DNA of 38,553 nt from an uncultured Blautia sp. GTDB taxonomy: Bacteria; Bacillota; Clostridia; Lachnospirales; Lachnospiraceae. Below are positions 1 through 5,934 of the stretch, one piece after another. The notes beneath the pieces were generated by a model. That model did no database searches. It was not told where the DNA came from and worked only from the letters and a program-made list of their open reading frames with translations. The position numbers were made by a program, and so were the translations under genes. The DNA lies in the NCBI GenBank assembly GCA_900542045.1, contig UQMI01000035.1:1-38553 (forward strand). The letters run 5' to 3'. Positions within the stretch are counted from its first letter, which is position 1. Every line of letters begins with the position of its first letter.

Positions 1-2
1 TG

Positions 3-491
3 ACGTACGCTGTCTTCGAGGATGAGCATTATTACATCTGCCATGATGGAAGGGAACTGCGTCATATCCGGACGGAAAGCAAAGAGCAGGACGGCTATAC
101 CCAAACGGTGGAAGTATACGGCTGTGCGGACTGCAGCGACTGTGAGCATAAATCCAAATGTCTTTACAGATACAATGCGGAAAAGAATCCGGACCGCAAT
201 AAAGTCATGAAGATCAACGAACGGTGGGAAGCACTGCGGGAGGAATCCAATGCGAATATCCAGAGTGAAGAAGGAATCCTGAAACGCCAGACACGGTCAA
301 TCCAGACAGAAGGGCACTTTGGAGATATCAAAGAGAACGAAAACTTCCGCCGTTTTAATTACCGTTCAGCGGAAAAAGTGTATAAAGAGTTCATGCTGTA
401 TGCAATAGGCCGGAACATCCTAAAATACCACCGGTTTCTGCATCATGAAATCGAGAAATACGAAGGAAAAAAGGAGAAGAAAACCGCTTAA
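3..491 (+). CDS. IS1182-type transposase, C-terminal part (5' end outside window)
   Basis: This is the C-terminal part of a DDE transposase that mobilises its own insertion sequence. The frame is open to the left window edge, so the N-terminus and most of the catalytic core lie outside; the ATG at 108 is internal. Visible are a cysteine cluster (CADCSDCEHKSKC, about nt 120-164) and then the conserved C-terminal block EGHFGDIKENENFRRF, followed by helices ending FLHHEIEKY. That combination is typical of IS1182-family (DDE_Tnp_1_6-like) transposases. The gene points toward the truncated kinase on its right, and the right end of the element should lie between the stop codon and about nt 670. I could not define its terminal inverted repeat. 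Family assignment is fairly sure; activity cannot be judged. Confidence 0.85.
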   Translation, partial: TYAVFEDEHYYICHDGRELRHIRTESKEQDGYTQTVEVYGCADCSDCEHKSKCLYRYNAEKNPDRNKVMKINERWEALREESNANIQSEEGILKRQTRSIQTEGHFGDIKENENFRRFNYRSAEKVYKEFMLYAIGRNILKYHRFLHHEIEKYEGKKEKKTA

Positions 492-555
492 GTGATGGAG
501 CGCCCCTTATAATCCAGGACAGGGACTTTTGCGCCCTAAAATACGAAGGATAAAA

Positions 556-620
556 AAAGAGACAGTCCGACAGAGAATTCAGTTTCTAAAAAAATCCGAA
601 TTCTCTGGGATTGTCTCTTT
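556..620 (+). terminator. Large hairpin at the right end of the IS element
   Basis: Two arms (556-580 and 598-620) pair over more than 20 bases with few mismatches around a 17-nt loop, and the right arm ends in CTCTTTCTT. The structure lies 65 nt after the transposase stop and could end transcription leaving the IS, or protect against read-through. It may also be part of the element's end structure. Confidence 0.6.
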
Positions 621-635
621 CTTGCGTGTAAGGGG

Positions 636-1901
636 TTAAAATTCGGTATTAACCGACTTCCCCCCCCCCCAATCTTTTTCTGGAATCTCCAGACCGATCT
701 TCACTGTAAACCTCTCTCCGTCTTTGACGGATCCCTGCTTTTTGCAGCTATTCTCCAACAGGATCAGCAGCATATGGCCGACTTCTTTTATTTCCACCTG
801 GATCCACCGTTTTTCGGGAGGAATCTGCAGACAGGCCTCCAGAGCGTTTTCCATACAGTTTCCGATCAATGCCGTCATATCCATAATATGGAAGGAATAT
901 TCCCTGCTCACATGAATCTGCAGCTGCAGGGGGATTCCCCTGTTTTCCGCATAATCCTTGTAATACCGCAGCAGACTGTCCAGGATCGGATAACGGCAGA
1001 TCTTCCCCTGCTCTTCCAGATGACTCATCTGTTCCTCACTGGCCCTGAGGAATCCTCCCATGGACTTCCAGTCTTTTTCTTCATACATTCCGCGCAGGGC
1101 GCTGAGCTGATGGCGCATGTCATGCCGGATACGCCGGGTATTTTCAATATTCTCCTGAATCAGCCGGTAACGGGTGTTAACCAATTGAATCTGTTCTTCA
1201 ATCTGAATCTGCTGCTTTCCCAGACTAACTTCCGAAAAGAAAATAACATACGTAATCACATTACAGATTAAAAGTCCCAGGAGAAAAACCGCCTCTTCAA
1301 AAGTAATCGGAAATCCCACGATCGCAGAGCCGGTAATATACACCCCTATGGATATAATTACGTAGATACATCCTCTGAACAGAGTCTGTCCCTGGACATA
1401 TCCCATGTTTTTTCGTACTACCTGTGTCATCAGCGCATAGGCCAGGGGCAGCAAAATCAGATTATCTGCCGCCAGCATCAAGATCGTCTGCCACTCATAA
1501 GGCACCGTAAGATGCACATTTACATTCCATACTCCAATAAATATATTATTCACATTCACAATAACTGCCTCGTACTGAATTACCAGCAGCAGCGCAATCA
1601 GGATTTTTTTCCACTCCATAGATAGCTTGGTTGCCGCACTCACAAAGAAAATTATAATTACCGCTACCATATAAAGATTGCACCAGACCTGATAGCTCTC
1701 CAGATTCCAGTCATAACAGATCTGCGCCAGCACCAGAAGCCCCGGAAGCAGTGCGGTCAGCAGAAGCATACTGTTCCGCAGACATTTCCGGTATGACTTT
1801 TTCAGATATTCCTCCGGGATCTCTGACCAGAACAGCACCGCTACGGGAACAGTCTGTAAATAAAACCCCAGTATCTGCAATAAAAATAAACCTGCTGTCA
1901 T
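636..1901 (-). CDS. GHKL (AgrC-type) sensor histidine kinase, 3' truncated
   Basis: A membrane sensor kinase of the kind paired with LytTR response regulators in peptide or quorum sensing. Residues 1-225 hold about six membrane segments. A coiled stretch (about 226-256) leads to the phosphoacceptor box RRIRHDMRHQLSALRG with His260. The N box (GNCMENALEAC, 347-357) is intact, but the G boxes of the ATPase domain (GxGxGL) that should follow after residue 400 are absent. Instead the frame runs through 11 consecutive G and stops in sequence that looks IS-derived. An AAGGAG site precedes the ATG. Shifting the frame by one base either way at the G run does not restore a kinase C-terminus. No response regulator is in the window. 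Probably non-functional, disrupted from the left by the IS element. Confidence 0.85.
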   Translation of the reverse strand: MTAGLFLLQILGFYLQTVPVAVLFWSEIPEEYLKKSYRKCLRNSMLLLTALLPGLLVLAQICYDWNLESYQVWCNLYMVAVIIIFFVSAATKLSMEWKKILIALLLVIQYEAVIVNVNNIFIGVWNVNVHLTVPYEWQTILMLAADNLILLPLAYALMTQVVRKNMGYVQGQTLFRGCIYVIISIGVYITGSAIVGFPITFEEAVFLLGLLICNVITYVIFFSEVSLGKQQIQIEEQIQLVNTRYRLIQENIENTRRIRHDMRHQLSALRGMYEEKDWKSMGGFLRASEEQMSHLEEQGKICRYPILDSLLRYYKDYAENRGIPLQLQIHVSREYSFHIMDMTALIGNCMENALEACLQIPPEKRWIQVEIKEVGHMLLILLENSCKKQGSVKDGERFTVKIGLEIPEKDWGGGKSVNTEF

Positions 1902-2029
1902 AATACTCCTTATGTAATACAGGACAGAAACCTTCCGGCCTCTGTCCGTCTTTTCTTTTGATCATTCAAATCCTGCGCGCAGTTTCCGGCTGTCTGCGGC
2001 ACACAGAATATATTCCTTCTTTCGGGAAC

Positions 2030-2278
2030 TCAAAGCAGTTCCCATACCTGCTGTTTCTCCGGCGGTATCGCGAAACTCTCTGTAAGCCGGTCATAACATT
2101 CCTCACACAGATCAAAGCGATGCAGCTCCCCGTCTTTTTCAGAGAAATAGCCCCACTGTACTTCCACAGAGCAGACCCCCTCCGCCGGCTGCCCGTTCTG
2201 CAGGGAAATATCCCTCCCGCATTTATTGCAGATCAGCGCCTGCAGACTGTTCTCACTGCTCTTACGTATTTTTTTCAT
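2030..2278 (-). CDS. Small zinc-ribbon-like protein of unknown function (82 aa)
   Basis: I do not recognise a named family. The product has two CxxC pairs (CNKC at residues 17-20, CEEC at 58-61) about 40 residues apart, which suggests one structural zinc ion, and a fifth Cys at 36. It is otherwise charged and soluble, with no signal peptide. I chose the ATG at 2278 because AGGAGG lies six bases upstream; the ATG two codons earlier directly abuts that site, and the longer open frame beginning at 2473 has no ribosome site and overlaps rimI. It lies downstream of rimI on the same strand and could be the last gene of the tsaE-tsaB-rimI transcript. Confidence 0.7.
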   Translation of the reverse strand: MKKIRKSSENSLQALICNKCGRDISLQNGQPAEGVCSVEVQWGYFSEKDGELHRFDLCEECYDRLTESFAIPPEKQQVWELL

Positions 2279-2469
2279 GGTCATCCTCCTATATGCAATT
2301 CGTTCTGCCCGGCATCCATATCCTTTCAATGTCGGATGCATGGAACGCCTGCGTATACACAGGTTTCGGCATAGAAAGTATAACGCTTTTGAAGAAAAGA
2401 TCCCACAGGGAATTGCAGGAAGCTTTCCGGCAGAAATTTCCCTTTCCGCCTCCGGAATCCCCCTCCCGA

Positions 2470-2907
2470 TCAATACTCTGTCCGAGTCATCAATACTGCA
2501 TCTTCCGACGGATCCGTATAATAATTTCTCCGCAGACCGTCTTTCTGAAATCCCATCCGCTCATACAGCCGAATGGCCGTCTGATTGCTCTCTCTTACTT
2601 CCAGATGCAGGACCCGGATTCCTCTCTCTCTCAGCAGCAGAAACAATCCGCTCAGAAGGAACTGGCCGATTCCCTCTCTCTGCCGCTGTCTGCATACAGC
2701 CACGTTTGTAATCTCCCCCTCATCCAGTACCAGCAGAACGCCGCAATATCCCAGAATTTTTCCGTTTTCTTCCACCACCAGAAACAGGGTGTTGTCACGC
2801 ATCAGAAAAGAAAAAAATCCTTCTTTTGTCCATGGCACAGAAAACAGCGACTCTTCCAGCTCCATTACCTGCGTCAGATCTTCCACCTGCATTTCCCGAA
2901 TGGTCAT
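2470..2907 (-). CDS. rimI: RimI, ribosomal protein S18-alanine N-acetyltransferase
   Basis: A GNAT-fold acetyltransferase (145 aa) that in characterised species acetylates the N-terminal alanine of ribosomal protein S18. The acetyl-CoA pyrophosphate loop is RQREGIG (residues 75-81), after the strand EITNVAV. The late motif ESNQTAIRLYERMGF (106-120) is the usual RimI C-terminal signature. Its start overlaps the stop of tsaB by four bases (ATGA), so the two are translationally coupled. The order tsaE-tsaB-rimI is widespread in Firmicutes. Length and context fit RimI well; generic GNAT proteins look similar, so context carries part of the call. Confidence 0.9.
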   Translation of the reverse strand: MTIREMQVEDLTQVMELEESLFSVPWTKEGFFSFLMRDNTLFLVVEENGKILGYCGVLLVLDEGEITNVAVCRQRQREGIGQFLLSGLFLLLRERGIRVLHLEVRESNQTAIRLYERMGFQKDGLRRNYYTDPSEDAVLMTRTEY

Positions 2908-3626
2908 GACTTTCCTCCCATTTGCTGTTTCTCTCTTTCTTTTCGTTCCCGCTCTGCCTGGGACATACGCAGATATTCCGGCTTATGCTCCGCAGCGCTT
3001 TCCAGCCGTCCCTGCCGCGCATACACCAGTCCCAGAGCCGCCACGGCACTGGCTCTCTGCTTATTCACATGGGCCGGCGCAAAAATACAGGGAACCTGTA
3101 TCTTTTCTTTCAGGATCTCCCGGAACACCGGAACCCCGTCTCCCAGAAAGATCACTTCTTCCCCAAGGGCATTTAATTTTTCTGCCACCATATCAATATC
3201 CACTGCCATCTGGCCTTCCACGGTCACCATCTCGTTTCCGCGGAAACGGTAAATTCCTGTGTAGACCTGATTCCTTCTGGCATCCATCAGCGGGCAGACG
3301 ATCCCCCTGCTGCCGAACAGATTATAGGCCAGAGCCTCTGTGGTGGGCACTGCTACAATGGGCTTTTCCAGCGCCAGCCCCAGTCCCTTGGCCGTGGCCG
3401 ATCCGATCCGCAGGCCGGTGAATGACCCCGGTCCTGCTGCCACAGCTATGGCATCGATGGTCTGCATATCCAACTCAATCATTTTCCCTATGGTGTCCAG
3501 CATGGGAAGCAGTGTCTGCGAATGGGTCTTTTTGTAATCCACCGTATATTCTGCCAGAAGCGTTTCCTCTTCCACCACAGCCACAGAGGCTACTATGCCG
3601 GAACTGTCCAGTCCTAATATTTTCAT
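2904..3626 (-). CDS. tsaB: TsaB, tRNA t6A biosynthesis scaffold protein
   Basis: TsaB is an inactive ASKHA-fold paralogue of TsaD and, with TsaD and TsaE, transfers threonylcarbamoyl to A37 of ANN-decoding tRNAs. The sequence starts with the typical ILGLDSSG strand and has the family's AGPGSFTGLRIG motif (64-75). At 240 aa it has normal length. The start overlaps the tsaE stop and the end overlaps the rimI start, each by four bases, giving a tight three-gene operon. TsaD, usually close by, is not in this window. The promoter is inferred at 4133-4160. Confidence 0.95.
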   Translation of the reverse strand: MKILGLDSSGIVASVAVVEEETLLAEYTVDYKKTHSQTLLPMLDTIGKMIELDMQTIDAIAVAAGPGSFTGLRIGSATAKGLGLALEKPIVAVPTTEALAYNLFGSRGIVCPLMDARRNQVYTGIYRFRGNEMVTVEGQMAVDIDMVAEKLNALGEEVIFLGDGVPVFREILKEKIQVPCIFAPAHVNKQRASAVAALGLVYARQGRLESAAEHKPEYLRMSQAERERKEREKQQMGGKS

Positions 3627-4057
3627 ATATTGTCTATCCCTTCTATTATAATGCTCCTGTGATCAAAACCTTTCTCCAGGTCTTTTTCAATGGTCACAGA
3701 GATGATATCCGACGGAAGGATCTCACCGATCAGATCCGCCCACTCGATCAGACAGATTCCCTGTCCGAAAAAATAGTCGTCATAGCCGATCTCTTCCATT
3801 TCTTCAATATCCCCGATCCGGTATACATCGAAATGATACAGCGGCAGACGGCCGGATTCATAAATCTGCACAATGGTAAAGGTGGGACTGCTGATGGGTT
3901 CTGTGATCCCCAGTCCCCGGGCGACCCCCTGGGTAAAGACGGTCTTGCCCACACCCAGATCCCCGGTCAGCGTATAAATCTGTCCCGGCCGGGCCTGCCT
4001 GCCGATTTTTTCGCCCAGGGCAAATGTCTCCTGGGCACTTTTTGTTTCTATCTTCAT
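3623..4057 (-). CDS. tsaE: TsaE, ATPase of the tRNA t6A machinery
   Basis: A P-loop ATPase that drives the TsaBD cycle in t6A37 tRNA modification. Walker A is GDLGVGKT at residues 32-39; SPTFTIVQIYE and HFDVYRIGD are characteristic switch and substrate regions, and LIEWAD matches the C-terminal motif. I place the start at the ATG at 4057 because AGGTGA lies five bases upstream; an in-frame GTG three codons earlier (4066) lies inside that Shine-Dalgarno sequence. It is the first gene of the tsaE-tsaB-rimI operon, with an inverted repeat in its leader (4099-4120). Confidence 0.93.
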   Translation of the reverse strand: MKIETKSAQETFALGEKIGRQARPGQIYTLTGDLGVGKTVFTQGVARGLGITEPISSPTFTIVQIYESGRLPLYHFDVYRIGDIEEMEEIGYDDYFFGQGICLIEWADLIGEILPSDIISVTIEKDLEKGFDHRSIIIEGIDNI

Positions 4058-4098
4058 CTGACTCACCTGATATAATCCTGTTCTCTTTTACTTTGCGC

Positions 4099-4120
4099 CT
4101 GTAAACCCAAAAGTTTACAG
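4099..4120 (-). promoter_or_regulatory. Inverted repeat in the tsaE leader
   Basis: Perfect 8-bp arms CTGTAAAC and GTTTACAG around a 6-nt A-rich centre. It starts about six nucleotides after the predicted transcription start, so it is either an operator over the start site or a 5' hairpin that stabilises the mRNA. Confidence 0.5.
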
Positions 4121-4132
4121 TTCTCGCCCATT

Positions 4133-4160
4133 ATTATACCACAGCCGTCCTGTTTGTCAC
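4133..4160 (-). promoter_or_regulatory. Promoter of the tsaE-tsaB-rimI operon
   Basis: On the minus strand: -10 TATAAT (4133-4138) and -35 GTGACA (4155-4160) with a 16-bp spacer. It is the only good SigA match upstream of tsaE. Confidence 0.6.
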
Positions 4161-4274
4161 TCTTTTTTTGCCGGTCAGAATCCACCCGTTCTCTTTTTTC
4201 ATTTCCTGCCAGGACGCAGGTCTTTCCCGGAGATACTGCTGCCATAAAGGCTCTTTCCACAGAGGATGAATTCC

Positions 4275-4303
4275 TTGCAGAATGAAAAAAGCTATATTAT
4301 AAT
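4275..4303 (+). promoter_or_regulatory. Promoter of the cyclophilin gene
   Basis: -35 TTGCAG (4275-4280), 17-bp spacer, -10 TATAAT (4298-4303). It lies 43 bases before the start codon and is back to back with the tsaE promoter. Confidence 0.75.
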
Positions 4304-4346
4304 ATCCAATAGTGTACGAAAATTCTAAAATCTGGAGGAAAAGAAA

Positions 4347-4865
4347 ATGGCAAATCCAATTGTAACCATTACCATGGAAAACGGTGATGTGATGAAAGCA
4401 GAATTATACCCGGAGATTGCACCCAATACGGTAAATAATTTCATCAGCCTGGTAAAAAAAGGATTTTATGACGGACTGATCTTCCATCGGATCATCAATG
4501 GATTCATGATCCAGGGCGGCTGCCCGGACGGCACCGGAATGGGCGGCCCCGGCTATTCCATCAAGGGCGAATTCAGCCAGAACGGCTTCGAAAATAACCT
4601 GAAACACGAACCCGGCGTTCTGTCCATGGCCAGAGCCATGCATCCGGATTCCGCCGGTTCCCAGTTCTTCATCATGCACCAGACTTCTCCTCATCTGGAC
4701 GGCAGCTATGCCGCATTCGGCAAAGTCATTGAAGGTATGGATGTGGTAAATAAGACCGCCACCGTTCCCACCGACTTCCGGGACAGACCTCTGGAACCCC
4801 AGGTGATCCGTTCCATTACCGTGGAAACCTTCGGAACCGAGTATCCAGAGCCGGAGAAGGTGTGA
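4347..4865 (+). CDS. Cyclophilin-type peptidyl-prolyl cis-trans isomerase
   Basis: A cytoplasmic cyclophilin (172 aa) that speeds cis-trans isomerisation of X-Pro bonds during folding. The catalytic arginine lies in FHRIINGFMIQGG, and the core motifs GPGYSIKGEF, SMARAMHPDSAGSQFFI and FGKVIEGMDVV are all present. There is no signal peptide, unlike periplasmic PpiA types. GGAGG sits eight bases before the ATG and a strong promoter lies upstream, so it is a single-gene unit. It converges with the YigZ-family gene across a perfect palindrome (4930-4963). Confidence 0.95.
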   Translation: MANPIVTITMENGDVMKAELYPEIAPNTVNNFISLVKKGFYDGLIFHRIINGFMIQGGCPDGTGMGGPGYSIKGEFSQNGFENNLKHEPGVLSMARAMHPDSAGSQFFIMHQTSPHLDGSYAAFGKVIEGMDVVNKTATVPTDFRDRPLEPQVIRSITVETFGTEYPEPEKV

Positions 4866-4929
4866 AACGAAATTGAACCTCTGGCAAGTGCGCTGTATCC
4901 TAAAAACAGATGGGACAAAACTCCAGTTC

Positions 4930-4963
4930 GGGGGACTATGGTTTTATAAAACCATAGTCCCCC
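4930..4963. repeat. Perfect 34-bp palindrome between convergent genes
   Basis: Two 17-base arms mirror each other exactly, with five G at one end and five C at the other and an AT-rich centre. No T-run follows on either strand, so it is not a standard intrinsic terminator although it sits where a two-way terminator is expected. Confidence 0.8.
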
Positions 4964-4987
4964 GGATCACCATTCCGAACGCTCATC

Positions 4988-5644
4988 TCAATGTTCAAAC
5001 AACAGATACTCTCCATCCAGCTTTGCAAAATACAGTTCTTTTTCTCTGCGCATCCCGGCCCGGCCGCTGGTGGCCTCTGTCACCGCCTTCTCCATCTCCT
5101 GCAGACGGCCCGCCGGCACCAGAAGCTGCATTACCACCTTTTCCGTGTATTCCGCATGGATCACAGGTATCTCCCGCTCTCCCGCCAGATACTGAATTTT
5201 CCCCAGTCCATTGTAATCTGTGATCACTTCCAGCAGAAATCCTCGCTTTTTTTCTATGAGCCGGCTGTTGCGCAGCCCCTCCTGTACCGCTCCGGAATAT
5301 GCCCGGACCAGTCCGCCGGTGCCAAGAAGAATTCCTCCGAAATAACGCGTCACCACCACGGTTACGTTATGGAGTTCCTCTCCCTGCAGCACATCCAGCA
5401 TGGGACGCCCCGCGGTCCCCGATGGTTCTCCGTCATCGCTGCATCGAGTCCATTCGCCTCTCTCTCCAATGACATACGCATAACAGTTATGCCTGGCATC
5501 CCAGTATTTTTTCTTCATCTCTTCTATAAAAGCCAGGGCCTCTTCCTCTGTCTCTGTCAGTCTTACATTACAGATAAAACGGGATTTTTTTTCTGTAATC
5601 TCTCCCTGACCGCCCTCGTAGACTGTTTTATAATGTTCCAGCAT
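4988..5644 (-). CDS. YigZ/IMPACT family protein (UPF0029)
   Basis: A cytoplasmic protein of the YigZ/YvyE family, whose N-terminal half is homologous to eukaryotic IMPACT; the biochemical role in bacteria is unsettled. Family motifs are KKSRFICNV, WDARHNCYAYVIG, DDGEPSGTAGRPML and VTRYFGGILLGTGGLVRAY, with the usual C-terminal UPF0029-type domain. I chose the ATG at 5644 (218 aa, normal size) because GAGGTG lies six bases upstream; the in-frame ATG at 5698 adds 18 residues that are not typical. It is monocistronic. Confidence 0.9.
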   Translation of the reverse strand: MLEHYKTVYEGGQGEITEKKSRFICNVRLTETEEEALAFIEEMKKKYWDARHNCYAYVIGERGEWTRCSDDGEPSGTAGRPMLDVLQGEELHNVTVVVTRYFGGILLGTGGLVRAYSGAVQEGLRNSRLIEKKRGFLLEVITDYNGLGKIQYLAGEREIPVIHAEYTEKVVMQLLVPAGRLQEMEKAVTEATSGRAGMRREKELYFAKLDGEYLLFEH

Positions 5645-5723
5645 TTCCTTCACCTCAGACCATTTTTCCGGCAAAGCAGTTTCTTTTCTGCCGTGCATGC
5701 AATTTATTCTCTACATACCTCCT

Positions 5724-5752
5724 AGTTTACAGGAGAGTCTGCATTTACACAA
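5724..5752 (-). promoter_or_regulatory. Likely promoter of the YigZ-family gene
   Basis: Minus strand -35 TTGTGT (5747-5752), 17-bp spacer, -10 TAAACT (5724-5729). Fit is moderate. Confidence 0.45.
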
Positions 5753-5901
5753 GAGAAAATGCCAAGACTACGAAACAGAGGCTATTGCCATTGAAATGGT
5801 CCCGCATTCCCTATGAATGAACATATATCTAAATTTTTTATAAAAAAGACTGTGGAATTGTGAAGATTTTATTTGGGGGGTTTATTTCGTTTTTCTTATT
5901 T

Positions 5902-5909
5902 GTTATAAT
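5902..5909 (+). promoter_or_regulatory. Extended -10 promoter of the PBP gene
   Basis: TGT followed by TATAAT (5904-5909) forms an extended -10 element; the -35 position (TTTATT) is poor. The start site would be about 20 bases before the Shine-Dalgarno AAGGAGGAG. Confidence 0.6.
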
Positions 5910-5934
5910 GTAGAGAATAATAAGGAGGAGTATT

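Noticed and set aside
636..670. Programmed frameshift restoring the kinase at the G run
   Set aside because: Neither shifted frame gives G-box motifs; one stops after a few codons, the other reads IS-like sequence.
2293..3421. Two long plus-strand open frames across rimI and tsaB
   Set aside because: They are antisense to two well-recognised genes, lack ribosome sites and give Ser/Pro/Arg-rich low-complexity proteins.
4063..4260. A 65-codon minus-strand frame upstream of tsaE
   Set aside because: It spans the predicted tsaE promoter and leader hairpin and has no domain.
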